This document shows, piece by piece, positions 41,986 to 55,300 of a DNA stretch of 64,000 nucleotides. Source of the stretch: Rhipidocladum racemiflorum (lineage: Eukaryota > Streptophyta > Magnoliopsida > Poales > Poaceae); the NCBI GenBank assembly GCA_036346355.1, contig CM070577.1, positions 78,824,509-78,888,508 of the forward strand, in the 5' to 3' direction. The notes under the pieces are model-generated. The model did no database searches and had not been told where the DNA came from. It saw only the letters and a program-made list of their open reading frames with translations. Numbering within the stretch: position 1 is the stretch's first letter; each line of letters opens with the position of its first letter. A program made the translations under genes and the position numbers.

Positions 41986-42558
41986 GTCACTTACCTCCCT
42001 AGTGCTCTCTTCATATCGTCAGATCGGCCAAACTTAGCGTAAACCATACAAGTTACACAATTATCCGATCATCTATTGTTGTTCCTGACTAACGAGGCCG
42101 AACAACAAGGGGTGAATGATGAGGCCGAATGACAGGGAAGGCATAGCCAGTGCAAAGGCTATGCTTCCAGTGGCCCCATAGACCAACAAGGCTATGGATT
42201 GATCATGCCAGCACACACATCTACATCAACCATTCATCATATGTATAGAGAATATGAAGCGAAGATCAAAGATGATGACCAATGTATAGCTTAATCGGAG
42301 GTATCTCAAGAGGTCACCTCACGGGAGTAATTAATTGGAAGCCTTTCGAGGCATTAGGAAACAGTAGACTATGTGACCTATATTAGATCTATTATGCCAA
42401 GCAGGCCATGGAGCGCAATAATTTGAAGGAAATTTGTAATTTTGTGATTGTCCACATAATTAATAAAATACATATTTTACTACCTTTTGTGTTTATTTAA
42501 TTGTGTACTTTAGTACACTAGCACGCCCATGCTTTAATCCCCACGTATAGAAATTGCT
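41986..42558. other. No recognisable gene, likely decayed retroelement
   Basis: All frames are closed. I see no repeat boundary other than the start of the family C LTR at 42559. Confidence 0.4.
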
Positions 42559-44764
42559 TGTCACACCACGGAGTGTCGTAACCTTATAAAATGTGAATGT
42601 TGAGGTCAAAACATTGTAAAATATGAAATTTGAGGCTAAAACCATACGGTATGAGGTTTATTTCCCTTTCCGGGCCGATTCCGGGAGTTTGGGCCTTTCC
42701 GGGGGAGTTTGGGCCTAAGGGAAAGGGTCGTGGGCTTTGGTGGGAAGGAGTTTGAGTCCAAATAAGAGTAGGAGACCTGGTTGGTGCACCTCCCCCAGCC
42801 TTCTTGCGCCCCACCCCCTGCCCATATGAGCCCTCCATTGCCCTAGCTGCCCCCACACCTCCCTCTCCTAGCCCCCCATCCTCCCTTGCGCCTCCTCCCC
42901 ATTGCACCACCACCCCTCTCCTCACCTCTCCACCACCCTTGCTGCCCCTAGGGGAGTTATCCACCTCACCAACCCGAAGATCCATCTATTGGAGCGCTCC
43001 GCGACGAGGAGAACCGGTGGATTTGGAGCGAGGAAGGAGATCGCGCGAACCGGGAGGAGATCCGTTGGTTCTTCGTTCGTCAGGCGAAGGTATGGCCATG
43101 GGAATCCTTGGGGTTGGTCTAGGTCCTGTTCTAAGGGTTGATATCATGTTTTTAGATCAATTGGAGGTGCTGTAATTGGGTAGATTAGATGAAATCTAGA
43201 GTTTGCCACGTTCTCTGTTTCGGGCAGCATGGTAGTCGACCTAGGGTTTGGGTTTTCGCCAATTTAGACTCGGAATTTGGTCGTCCGCCTGATGAAGAAG
43301 TTGTAGGTAACTTCAATACCTTTCAGTGGGTATAAAGAACGTCCAATTCCGCCCAGCTGTTTGAAAGTTATGCTCGTTTTACCGAGCATGTTAAAAACTG
43401 CGACGTGATTGGAACAAATCACGGTATTCTGTAGATTAAACCACTTTAGAGTCCGAATCAGTTTTTCCGTATACTTAGAAAATGTTAGTAAATTCCTAAG
43501 CTACGCGAGGATGTACTCGTTTAATCGATTCGGAGTTTTAGAACCCGAGTTATGCTCGTTGCAAGTTTGCTGTCCTGACGGGACAAAACCTCTATTTTTG
43601 GGTTGTGCGAGTAGTTTGTGAAGTCGGGGTAGAAGAGTGTTTGCGTATTGTTTTGTGGGCATGATTTTGAGTGTGTGGTGCCTATGTGGAGGTGGTGTGA
43701 CCCCCGGGGTGCCCCCTACTTCTCGCCAATCCGTCGCCCGTGGTTGAGGCAAGTGTATTGGAATGGGTAGCGGGTTGTAGATTGCTAGTTTTGTTGAGAT
43801 TGAAATTGAATATATGATATGTTCACATGCCATGCTTTAATGTTTGCCATTGATATGATGAATATGTTTTATTATGTTATGATGCCATGTGTTAATGTAC
43901 AAGTTATCTATGATGTTGGCATGTTTGCATACATGGCATGATACATGGCCAGGTCGGTGAGAAAGTCATAACTAGTCTGGTAAGGTCGGTGAGAAAGTTA
44001 TGACTAGTCCGGGGCGCTATTGAGTAAGTCCTACATTGTGATTCCATCCACCGCGGTGAATGGAAGCGAGGAGTAGACACCCTCCATCTTCGGGATGGAA
44101 GGGGGGAGAGGGTGCACACTGACGGGTGTGTACTCAACCATACCGGTATGAGTTTCCAGGAGACATGTGCATCGCATCGCATTGCATACATGATGATGAT
44201 GATAATGATATGTGAACATGAATAAGATGATAAACATGATGTGAGTTGTTGTAGCCATGTAATTGTTCTTATGTACCATTGCAATATACTTGCTGATTGT
44301 TGAACTCACGATTGTGCTTTCTTGTTGTTTTAGGTACCATGAGACCGGCATGCGGGGAAGGGAACTAGTCACACTTCTACACGTAGTTTCACTTATTTGT
44401 TCCCACAGTCATTCAATTGGAGTCTTGATAAAAATTTAAGTGTGATGCTTATTGATTTATGGTTTAGTTTTGGGATATGAGAGTCTTATTGTTCGTTTGG
44501 CTCATGGAGACATTGAATGCTTGGAATTAGACTTATATTGCTGTCATGCCGTTAATTATTGCTATTTTAGATGCCTCGTATATTGCCATTTGCTGCTATG
44601 CTATTGTTGTTCCTTCAATTCATGTTAAAACAAAGGAGATGCTGCCGAAATTTCGGTTTTTAACATTCGTGCCTTTGCTGTAATTTACTTGTATTTGTGG
44701 TATTTAGAGGTTGCTTAGTCTATGTTTGGTAGCATTCGGGCATATTAAATGCCGGGGTGTTACA
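42559..44764 (+). mobile_element. Family C gypsy LTR (2.2 kb), 5' LTR
   Basis: Starts TGTCACACCACGG and ends GCCGGGGTGTTACA at 44764, followed two bases later by a PBS. It matches the minus-strand solo LTR at 45555-47845 along its length (G-rich block, TCGATTCGGAGTTTTAG, AACCATACCGGTATGAG, GGAGATGCTGCCGAAATTT near the end). The solo copy has about 100 more bases at its start, so either this copy is truncated or it is a different subtype. No matching 5-bp TSD was found (TTGCT at 42554-42558 against CCAAA after 45219). Confidence 0.75.
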
Positions 44765-44766
44765 GT

Positions 44767-44778
44767 TGGTATCAGAGC
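44767..44778 (+). other. Primer-binding site of the family C element (initiator Met tRNA type)
   Basis: TGGTATCAGAGC, complementary to the 3' end of plant initiator-Met tRNA, two bases after the LTR end. It establishes that 42559-44764 is a 5' LTR in plus orientation. Confidence 0.9.
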
Positions 44779-45219
44779 GGGCTGTAGGTCCTTGGAATGT
44801 GTATTTTTAGTGTCATACCTTAGGTTACAACTAAAATGTGATGTGGAATAACTTAGAAACATGGCTTAGGTCTTAACTAAAACTTTGTCATAGGATAGCA
44901 ACACTAAAACTTGCAAAAGTGGAATAAGTAATTTAAAATTTTGACACACTTGGTTGCACAGTAGGTTGGGGTTTTGGTTCATCATTGCATTGCGCTTGAT
45001 TATTTAATGAAGATTATGTCTATGATGATGTTTGATCTTTGTTCGTGATTATATCATATTGTTGTTGCTTCAATTCATGAAAAAACAAATGAGATGCTGC
45101 TGAAATTTTCGGTTTTAGCATTTACTCCTTTGCTGTAATTTATCTTAGTTTATGGTATTTAGATGTTGTTTAGCCTATGTTTGGTAGCATTCAGGCATGC
45201 TAGATGCCGGGGTGTTACA
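44779..45219 (+). mobile_element. Truncated family C interior joined to an LTR-C 3' end
   Basis: About 280 bases of leader with no gag frame, then from about 45058 (ATTGTTGTTGCTTCAATTC) a second copy of the last 160 bases of the LTR, ending GGGGTGTTACA at 45219. All of gag-pol and most of the 3' LTR are missing, so this is an internally deleted element. The two LTR ends differ at many positions, suggesting an old insertion or different source copies. Confidence 0.65.
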
Positions 45220-45554
45220 CCAAATCTGCAAGGTTGGCTTTTCGCAAATTAACCAATACCTTCCCTTGAATCAAATTGCATACTGCATTTCTTACCGGAC
45301 TTGTTGAGTATGTTGCATACTCACCCTCACTTTTTATTGCGGGGCTGCTTATTCCATGAAGCAGATCAGGAAGATAAAGATAGCTATCCAAGGGCCTGCA
45401 TTCCACCATTCGATATATGTAATGAAGACTTGGAAGAGGAAGATTATCAGGACATCTAGGATCCCGTTATCTTCGGTCTTTGCCTGTGGTGTTTCTGGAC
45501 TTCATTTTATCATGTAATTTGCCAGTTTAATATTTCCGCTATTATATGACCTAC
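45220..45554 (+). mobile_element. LTR fragment of another gypsy relative (continues at 47851)
   Basis: Contains GAGTATGTTGCATACTCACCC and TTGCCTGTGGT, which correspond to the GAGTACC...GTACTCACCC and TTGCCTGTGGTAT region of LTR-A and LTR-D. Its continuation after the solo LTR-C is 47851-47887. It serves as the target of the solo LTR-C insertion (TSD cctac at 45550-45554 and 47846-47850). Confidence 0.5.
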
Positions 45555-47845
45555 TGTAACACCCCGGCATTTAATATGCCTGAATGCTACCAAATATAAG
45601 CTAAACAACATCTAAATACCACAATTTACCATAAATTCCAGCAAAGGTACATATGCTAAAAACCGAGATTTCGGCAGCATCTCCTTTGTTTTAACATGAA
45701 TTAAAGGGGCAACAACAGTATAGCAATATAATGCAATATGAGAGACAGCTAAAACAGCAATAATCAAAGACTTAACGATGACATAAGTCTAATATCAAGC
45801 ACTTAATGTCTCCAAGTGTCAAACGAACAATAAACCACTCACATAGCAAAGCTAAGCCTTAAAGCAATAGTTATCACATGCATTTTATTATCGAAACTAA
45901 TTAAATGACTTGTGGAATCAAAAAGGGTGAAGCTACGTGCGGACATGTGACTATCTCCCTTCCCCGCATGCCGTTCTCATGGTACCTAAAACAACAAGAA
46001 AATTACAAGCGTGAGTTCAAAACTCAGCAAGCATATTGCAATGGACAACAAGAACAATATCATGGTAATAAAATCTCCCATCATGTATATCATCTCATTC
46101 ATGAACACTTAACAATATCATCATCATTATGTATGCAATGTAATGCAATGCTCATGTCTCCTTGGAAACTCATACAGGTATGGTTGAGTACACACCCGTC
46201 GGTGTGCACCCTCTCCCCCCTTCCATCCCGAAGATGGAGGGTGCCTACTCCTCGCTTCCGTTCACCGCGGTGAATGGAATCACGATGTAGGACTTACTCA
46301 TTGGCTCTCCGGATTAGTCATATCTTTCTCACCGACCTTACCGGATTAGTTATGACTTTCTCACCGCCTGGGCTATGTAACATGTCATGTATGCAATTAT
46401 GCCAACATCATGTTTAACTCACATATTAACACATGGCATCATAACATAATAAACATGCTCATCATATCATTGGCAATCATAAAAGCATGGCAAGTGATCA
46501 TATATCATGTAGTCAATTCCATCTATTCTCAACAAGCAACCTACAAATCGCTATCCATCACAACACACTTGCCTCAACCACGGGCAACGGATTGGCGGGA
46601 AGTAGAGGGCACTCCCGGGGTCACACCACCTGCACAAAGGTACCACACGATCACAATCATGTCCACAAAATAGTACGCAAACCCTCATCTACCTCGACAT
46701 TGCCAACTACTCGCAAAACCTAAAAACAGAGGTTTTGTCCCGTCGGGACAACAGCCTTGCAAAAGGCATAACTTGAGTTCTGGGACTCCGAATCATTTAA
46801 ACGAGTACATCCTCGCGTATCTTAGGAAATTTCCCAACTTTTTCTAGGTATATGGAAAGACTGATTCGGACTCTAAAGTTGTTTAATCTACAGATTACCG
46901 TGATCTGTTCCAATCGCGTCACAGTTTTTAACACGTTCGGTAAAACAGACATAACTTTCAAACGGCTGATCGGAATTTAACGTTCTTTATGTCCACTGAA
47001 AGATAATGAAATTATCTACAACTTCTTCAACATCCGTACGGACAGATTCCAAATCTATATTGGCGAAAACGTGAACCCTAGGTCGACTGCTCATGCTGTC
47101 CCAAAACAGAAACGTGGCAACATCTAGATCTAACCGAAATTACTCAAATCCAGCACCTCCAATTAATCTAAAAACTTGATAAACACCCTAAGAACAGTAC
47201 CTAGATCAACCCCAAGGATTCCCATGATCATACCTTTGCCCGACGTACGAAAACTCCAATAGATCTCCTCGCTCCTCGCTCCTCACTCCTCGGATGGATC
47301 CACGAGGATGCAGGGGTGGGGAGGCCACCCTAGGGCAGCAAGGGGGTGGAGGAGAGGTGGAGAGGTGGAGAGGAGAGAGCAAGGGGGGCGCACGGCCAAC
47401 ACAAGGGGGGGCGGCTAGGCAATGGGGGGAAGAGGTGGTGGGGGCGCACCAATGGGGGGTGAGGCACCCAAGGGCATCAAGGAGCCCCTTTTACCAGCCC
47501 CTACTCTGAATCCTAGTCCTACATGGACTCATAATCCATCCCACCAAAGCCCACAACCCCCACTTTAAGGCCCAAAATCCCCCGGAAAAGGCCCAAAACC
47601 CCGGAAACGGCCCGGAAACGCCCCGAAAACGCTATTAACCTCTAAATCCTATGGTTTTAACCTTATTTCCACATCTCATAATGTTTTTGACCTCATCATG
47701 CTCAACATTCACTTTTTCTAAGGTTACGACACTCCGTGGTGTCACATCACTTCGTAAGGCCCAAAAACGCGAGTAAACCTTAAGCCGTAAGATTTTATTC
47801 TCTAATTTCACATTTTATAATGTCACACCATATCGTAGTGTCACA
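45555..47845 (-). mobile_element. Solo LTR of gypsy family C, perfect TSD
   Basis: In plus orientation it starts TGTAACACCCCGGC and ends GTGTCACA at 47845, with CCTAC on both sides (45550-45554, 47846-47850). No PBS, PPT or coding region is attached. Solo LTRs arise from recombination between the two LTRs of a full element. A second start-like sequence (CCACGGAGTGTCG on the minus strand, near 47740) lies about 100 bases inside the end, which could suggest a false boundary; the TSD settles it at 47845. Confidence 0.9.
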
Positions 47846-47887
47846 CCTACTGGTCCAACTTTTGTAATAATGGGCCTTGTTGGCTAA

Positions 47888-48786
47888 TGTCGGGACCCCG
47901 AATTTGCAAATCCGGACCCTCTGTGTATTCAACACTAGTCCAGGAACGCGCTAGTGCACACAGTCTTAACATCGGTAAATATCACAATCATACCACTCGA
48001 TACTAATAAAGTACTTTATTTAAATAGTCAAACTGGGTACTTGACCTTATGATCAAGTCACAAATGTACGCCTCGCAGGGCGAAACTTATTAAGAGAGAA
48101 ATAGTAGCAGCGGAAAATCAAAGAAGGTAACATCGTGGCGCCATCCAGTATACCACAGGCAACCAGTGGGCTCGCTTCCCTAAGTAGACGGATCCTCTTG
48201 GAGTTCCTCCTCCAAAGCTGGTGTAGTCTCCTCTTCAACTGGTGTTGTATTGAGGCAAGGGTGAGTACTTGGTACTCAGCAAGTCATGCACAGAATGCAG
48301 GCTAATATACTATATGCATGGCTTGGTACAAAGGAATAGCTCAGGGTATATTTGCAGTAAACAGCATTTGAAAAGTAGCATAAGTAGATTCGAAAGCAGT
48401 AAAAACAAGTAAAGCATAAATAACTTTTCAAGAAGTTTGAGTAAACATTTTTCCCATCCTAAACCACATTTCCATCAACGTCATCATTAATCCAACCCAA
48501 CCTTTCAAAACCAAGTGATTTTCAGAAAATCTAACCCTTGACTGTAATTCCCGAGCGATGTCCAATACCGCGGACACGGCTATTCGAATAGATTCTATAC
48601 TCTGCAGAGGTTATGCACTTTACCCACAAGATACAGTCAAACACCACAAAGGCGAGTTCCCGTAACAAAGTCTTTCGGAAACCTCTAACAATACAAGTGG
48701 TCCTCCCCGGTTATTGCACACTAACCCTTCCCTTAGCTAAGGCGAAGTCTAGGCCAATCAACCGTTAGATGGGTACCTGGCCTCAA
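47888..48786 (-). mobile_element. Older partial family A LTR, target of the minus-strand array
   Basis: Starts TGTCGGGACCCCG at 47888 (the 3' end of LTR-A in minus orientation) and follows LTR-A for 0.9 kb to GGGTACCTGG, where a second complete LTR-A begins at 48787. CTCAA (48782-48786) is the presumed TSD of that insertion; the other copy would be beyond the window. It resembles the N LTRs more than random, but with clear differences in the first 900 bases, so it is an earlier member of the same family. Confidence 0.8.
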
Positions 48787-51700
48787 TGTCGGGACCCCGA
48801 ATTTGCAAATCCGGACCCTCTGTGTATTCAGCACTAGTCCAGGAACGCGCTAGTGCACACAGTCTTAACATCGGTAAATATCACAATCATACCATTCGAT
48901 ATTATCAAAGTACTTTATTTAAATAACCAAACTGGTTACTCGACCTTATGGTCAAGTTACAAATGTATGCCTCGCAAGGCGAAACTTATTAAAAAGAGAA
49001 ATAATAGCAGCGGAAAATCAAATAAGGTAACATCGTGGCGCCATCCAAAGATACCACAGGCATCGGCGGGCTCGCATCCCTAAGTAGACGGGTCCTCTTG
49101 GAATTCCTCCTCCGGAAGTGGCGTAGTCTCCTCTTCAACTGGTATTGTGTTGAGGCAAGGGTGAGTACTTGGTACTCGACAAGTCATGCACAGAATGCAA
49201 GCTAATATACTATATGCATGGCTTGGTACAAAGGAATAGCTTAAGGTATATTTGCGATGCTTGACTTTTGACAAGTAATATAAGTAGATTCGAAAGCAGT
49301 AGAAATAAGTAAAGCATAAATAACTTTTCAAGAAGTTTAATAAATATTTTCCCCATCCTAAACCACATTTCCATCAACTTCATTATTAAACCAACCCAAC
49401 TTTTCAGACCAAAGTTATTTTTGAGAAAATCTAACCCTTGACTGTAATTCCCGAGCGATGTCCAATACCGCGGACACGGCTATTCGAATAGATTCTACAC
49501 TCTGCAGAGGTTATGCACTTTACCCACAAGATACAGTCAAACACCACAAAGGCGAGTTCAGTAATAAAGCCTTTCGGAAGCCTCAAACAACACAGGTGGT
49601 CCTCTCAGGTTCGTGCTCTACACCATCCCTTCCCTTAGCCAAGGCGAAGTATGGGACCAACACACCGTTAGATGGGTATCGGCCCACGACCACGATACGC
49701 TCCCCCGTACAATCACACAAACGGTGTAATTGACACCCTGAGGCTCCACAAGTGAGTCCTTAGCGACTTAGTCAACTAGGGCCGTCCCATTCCAGCCATG
49801 TGGTTGCAAGTATGACCCAGTTCAAAGGCTTGCAAGGTTAAGTCCTTAGAGTGACCAGGGCAAAACTACCCGAAGAACCAAATCAACATCCCCAATGCCA
49901 CAACTGGCCCACCTGATTACTCTTGCCACATGCCCCGGTCGAAAACTGTTTATCAAACCCCAGTTGATTACCATGCACCACGTGCCATCAACATCACATG
50001 ATACCTTTCCAAAACAGGTTCAATATATCATTAAGTCAATATTAACATTTGATTGTCCAAAATCATGTCATGAGCACGTAGCAGGTCTAAGCAGTATACT
50101 ACAACGGTCTAAACCCATGTTGGCAATTTAATAATGTCCAACTAGTAATCCACAACTAGGGTGACAAAGGGTCATGGCACATACTTAAGTAATCAAGGTG
50201 TCATATAGCAAATTGGTATTTATCTAACCCCCAGGTTTAAACAAAGTATTTTTCTTACTTGAACTAGCATGCAATAGTTTAAATCAAAATAGATTTTCGA
50301 AATAGGATCAACATGGTCAAAGCACAACTTGCCTTCAAAAAGTACTTGTTCTTGGTCTTGAGTTGGATCCTGAGTTAATACTTCTCCTTCGAATCCTTAA
50401 GACTTCAACGTCTACTCGTAAAAGCGTGCAAATAGCAAATACACGAATAAACAATAGGTAAAAACATCCCAAAACTCCAAATAAAATCCATAAACAGAGA
50501 GAACATAATTTTCTGGATTTTTAGAAACTGGAATAAATCAAATTTGGAGTTAAGACTTAAAAGTTATGATTATTTAAAGTTTAAATAATCAATTAAATAA
50601 TTTTACAGAGAAAAATTTAGTCCAAAAATTAAATAAAATTCATATTTAGGTAGATCTCAATTTTATACAAATTTAGAAATTTGAATCACTCAAATCGGAG
50701 TTGAAACGCAAAAGTTATAAGCGTTTGAAGTTTTGAAATTCAAATCAATTATTAAACCGATTTATTAAATCATTTTCTTTTTGGAAATTAATTATTGCGT
50801 CGGCATGGACACGTGGCAGCCTCGATTGGTTGGCTGACGTCGGCTGGTCCATGGACTTGGTCCACGCCGGCTCGGGTCCACCGTGGACTCGGTCCACGAC
50901 TTCACGTGAGGCCCGACATGTGGGCCCACTCGGGTGACGTCATCGGCCGACGTCGGCCGGGCTCGACCACGGTGTCGACAGTGGGTCCACCGATGACGTC
51001 ATGGGTGACGCCACGGTGCGATCGGCCCGACACGCGGGCCCCGCGTGTCGGTACGCACGCCAGCAGCGTCTGACCGGCCGCGTCGGTCCAACTTCCGACA
51101 CGTGGCGCAATCACGGCCGTTGGTTTTGAAAATCAACGGCGGATTAGATCCAGGGTTAATACGTTGAAACTACTCGTTGATCGTGGGCGTTCGATTTAGA
51201 TCGGACGGTCCAGATCTAATCCTATAATAACACTACTACGACGCGTGGCAAATGTGAACCGCTGGATCTTGATCCAACGGCCCGCATCTAATCGGGTTGG
51301 GGACACGTGAACTCACCTCAACCGTCCGATCTGGATCGGACGGTTCACCGAGCTCGCTGAAGTCCGGGCGATGGCGCGGCGAGGCTTGGGCACCGAGACG
51401 GGGCGATGACCAAGAGCGCGGCGCCACAGAGGCTCCTCCCGCGGCGTGGTCACGCTCGAGTCGCCTTGGCTCGGGATCCTTGCTCGCCTCCTTCTCCCTC
51501 GACGGCGGCGACGGCGGCGGAAGGTGAGAAAAACCACCACAATACCCTAAGCTACTACGGCGAGCAATCCCGAGCAAGCGGCTGCTAGGGTTTAGCAAGC
51601 TAAGGCAAAAGTAGCGCAAGGTCACGGCGGTCCTCTGGTGCGATCCGGGCATTAAATAGCCGAGGGCGTGCTCAGCATGAGCCCTAGTCGATTCTGGCGC

Positions 51701-52275
51701 AAGACTCGGCGGCGAAGTCCGGCTCGGACTAAGGGGAAGACGGCACGAGAACCGCCCACGTGTCCAGATCAGCGGCCCCGATCGGACCGGGCGCGAACGA
51801 GGTTTGGGTCGGACACGGCTCAACCTAAGACAGGCGGATCTCGGTAGTTGGATCTTGATCCAACGGTTGGGATTGATTAGGTTTAAGTGGGTTCGGTCGA
51901 GTCACGTGGCTCGGTCGGACTCGAACTCGAGTCCGACTCGGGCTCGGTCGGATGAACAAGATTTGACCCGAGTTGAATTTCCAGCGATTTAATATTTAAA
52001 ATAATTCCCAGTAATTCATTTAATTCATTAAAAATAGCAAATGACTCAGAAAAATTCCAGAAAAATTCTGGAAAATACTTTGGATCATTTTGGACTCAAA
52101 TAAAATATTTCCAAAAAAATTTTATTTGCAAAATTAAATTCTTTAATTATTTCAAAATGGAATAAATTCAAATAAATTCCAAATAAATCCAAATAAATTC
52201 CAGAAAATTCCAAAAATTCACCAAAGTGCCAAATCACACATGAATTTAAGAAAAGCAAAATTTTGGGGTGTTACA
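48787..52275 (-). mobile_element. Family A LTR, copy N1-3' (3.5 kb)
   Basis: TGTCGGGACCCCG to GGGGTGTTACA. A PPT and a chromovirus pol on the minus strand follow at 52276, so it is the 3' LTR of internal region N1. Palindromic GTTGGATC-N2-GATCCAACGG and GTCCGATC-N2-GATCGGAC sites occur between 51180 and 51870. The TATA-like ATTAAATAG (GCTATTTAAT on the minus strand) is at 51651-51659. It carries no LTR-D tail. Confidence 0.92.
51651..51659 (-). promoter_or_regulatory. TATA-like box of LTR N1-3'
   Basis: Minus-strand CTATTTAAT in the position equivalent to CTATTTATT of the plus-strand LTRs; the copy in the next LTR is at 60805-60813. Confidence 0.5.
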
Positions 52276-52289
52276 AACCTCCCCCCCTT
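52276..52289 (-). other. Polypurine tract of N1
   Basis: Minus-strand AAGGGGGGGAGGTT directly before the LTR start at 52275. Confidence 0.85.
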
Positions 52290-52293
52290 AATA

Positions 52294-52313
52294 GAATCTC
52301 GTCCCCGAGATTC
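52294..52313 (-). promoter_or_regulatory. Conserved hairpin between pol and PPT, N1
   Basis: Perfect 8-bp stem with a 4-base loop, identical to the plus-strand units (minus strand GAATCTCGGGGACGAGATTC). Confidence 0.7.
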
Positions 52314-55300
52314 AGGGCTCACTACAGAATAGGTTTGGAAACTCTTTCTTCAAATCCTCTTCTTGCTCCCAAGTCGCTTCGCTTTCTTCATGGTTGCTCC
52401 ACTGAACTCTACAGAAACGGGTTGACTTGTTTCTAGTTTCTCGATCCATTGTGTCTAGAATCCTCACAGGATGCTCCTTATAAGTCAAATCCTCTTGCAA
52501 CTCAATTGATTCTAACGGTGTCTGTTCCTCAGGAACTCGGAGGCACTTCTTCAACTGGGACACATGGAATACATCATGCACTCCTGCCAACGACTGCGGC
52601 AATTCCAGCTGATAAGCAACTTCGCCTCTGCGGCTCAAAATCTTAAATGGTCCAACATAACGGGGTGCAAGTTTCCCTTTGGCATGGAACCTCTTAACTC
52701 CCCTGAGAGGCGTAACTCTGAGGTATACAAAGTCTTCTAGTTCAAAACTCAAATCTCGGCGACGATTGTCAGCATAACTCTTCTGCCGAGATTGGGCTAT
52801 CTTCAATCTTTCCTAATCATAGCGATCTGTTCTTGACCTCTTGAAGAATATCAGGCCCAAAGACACGGCTCGCCGGTCTCATTCCAATTCAATGGCGTCC
52901 GACAGTCGACCATACAAAGGCCTCAAAAGGTGACATCGTAAACTAGCCTGATAACTATTGTTGTAACTGAACTCGGCATACGGCAAACTCTTATCCCAAG
53001 AGGTAGCATAAGCTAATGCACAAGCTCTCAACATATCCTCCGAATCTGGTTGACTCTTTCGGTCTGTCCATCCGTCTGTGGGATGATAAGCATCTTGAAG
53101 TTCAAACGGGTTGCCATGGCTTCATGCAACTTATTCGAACCTTGAGGTAAATTGGGTACCTCTGTCTGATACAATCCTCTTTGGCACTCCGTGCAAGCAG
53201 ACAATCGATCATGTACAATTACGCTAATTTATCTCCGAGTAAGTGGTCTTCACGGGATAAAATGGGCTACTTTAGTCAAGCGATCCACTATAACCCATAT
53301 GGAGTCATAACCTCCTTGAGTCTTGGCAAACCGGTAATGAAATCCATTCCGATTTCCTCCCACTTCCACTCGGGTATTTTCAGCGGTTGTAGCAATCCTG
53401 CTTGGTCTACGATGCATTGCCTTGACTCTCTGGCATACATCGCACAATGCAACATGCTCGGCAACTTCACGTTTCATACTCGGCCACGGAATCTCTCCTT
53501 GAGATCTGATACATCTTGGCGCTTCAGGATGAATTGAGTACTTGGAGTCATGGGCTTCTTCCAAAATCAGTTGCTTTAACTCCTTTTTGTTAGGCACACA
53601 AATGCGATCCTTCATCCACAACGTGCCTTGCTCATCCAACTTGAAGTCCTCTGCCTTGCCTTCCTCCTTGATGGACTTAATCCTGCGAATCTTGTCATCA
53701 TCCTTCTGTCCTTCTCGGATCTGGTCCTCTAAAGTAGGCTTTACTTCCAATGCGGCCAAGAATCCGCTAGGTACAACCTCAATCTTCATCTTTTGAAAAT
53801 CCTCACATAACTCATCCTGACTTGTAGCTAGCAACGCACTCACGGTATGGCTTTCCGACTCAGAGCATCGGCTACTACGTTGGCCTTCAGGGATGGTAAT
53901 GGATTCCAACATTATAGTCCTTGATCAACTCTAACCATCTCCTCTCGCCTCATATTCAGATCCGATCGGGTGAATATGTACTTAAGGCTCTTATGATCCG
54001 TATATACTTCACATCTGTTTCCAATCGAGATAGTGACGCCATATCTTCAAAGCATGCACTACGGCCTAACTCTAAGTCATGTGTCGGATAATTTTCCTCA
54101 TGCGGCCTCAAGCGCCTTGATGCATAGCGGCGACCTTTCCGTTACGCATCGGCACACATCCAAGTCCTTGGCGCGGTGCGTCACAATAAATATCGAAGCT
54201 TTGAGCAACATCAGGTAGAACTAACACCGGCGCCGACGTCAATCGCTTCTTCAGCTCCAAATCCTTTCTCACATTCTCAAGGCCCATGCAAACTTCTTTT
54301 CCTTCTTCAGATTGCGTAAGAGGTTTCGCAATTGTCGAGAAGCCTTCGATGAAGCGGCGGTAGTATCCTGCCATTCCAAGGAAACTCCGAACTGGGTGCC
54401 GTCTTTGGCTCGTTCCCAATGTAACACAGCTTCTACTTTGCTTGGATCTACTGGCGACTCCTTCTGCGGTCATTACATGTCCAAGAAACTCCACCTTGTC
54501 CTTCCAAAAATCACACTTCTTGAACTTGGCGAAAAGTTCTTTGTTCCATCAGCTTTTCCAAAACTCGCCTTAAGTGTTCGGCATGTTCATCCTCTGTCTT
54601 GGAGTAGATTAGGATATCGTCTATGAACACGACGACAAACTTGTCCAAATATTCCATGAACACCTTATTCATCATATTCATGAAATAAGTGGCGCATTAA
54701 ATCGGCCCAAAGGACATAGCGTAAACTCGTAATGTCCATATCTTGACGAGAATGCGATCTTGAATATCTTACGATCGGATCTTCAATCGATGGTATCCCG
54801 ATCTCAGATCAATCTTGGAGAAAACTCCGGCTCCTCTCAATCGATCAAACAAATCATCAATCTGGGTAGCGGATACTTATTCTTCACGGTGACCTCATTG
54901 AGTGCACGGTAGTCAATGCACATCCTGAAACTCCGTCCTTCTTCTTGACAAACAAAAGCGGTGCTCCCCACGGCGACGAACTCGGTCGATAAATCCTTTC
55001 TCCATTAACTCTTCCAAATTGTTTCTTCATTTCTACCAACTCCTCGGTGGACATCCGATAGGGTCTCTTTGCTATCGGTCTTTGTGCAGTACAAGCTCTA
55101 TCACAAACTCTATGTCCTGTCTGGCGGCATACCGTAGATCTTCGGGAAAAACATCGGGTACTCATTCACTCTTGGGACATCCTCTATGCTGATTGCCTTG
55201 ATGCTTGTTAACCATCAGCTGTCCATCTCTAAGCTGCAGTGGCTCGAAATTCCACTTTCTTCCCACACGGGCTCTCAAGCGAGATAGTCCTTCGTCCACA

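Noticed and set aside
44767..44778. tRNA gene
   Set aside because: Only the 12-base complement of a tRNA 3' end is present; it is a primer-binding site. No cloverleaf was seen anywhere in the window.
47294..47509. Gly-rich 71-codon frame
   Set aside because: It is the G-rich block of the solo LTR-C and has no homologous frame in the plus-strand LTR-C.
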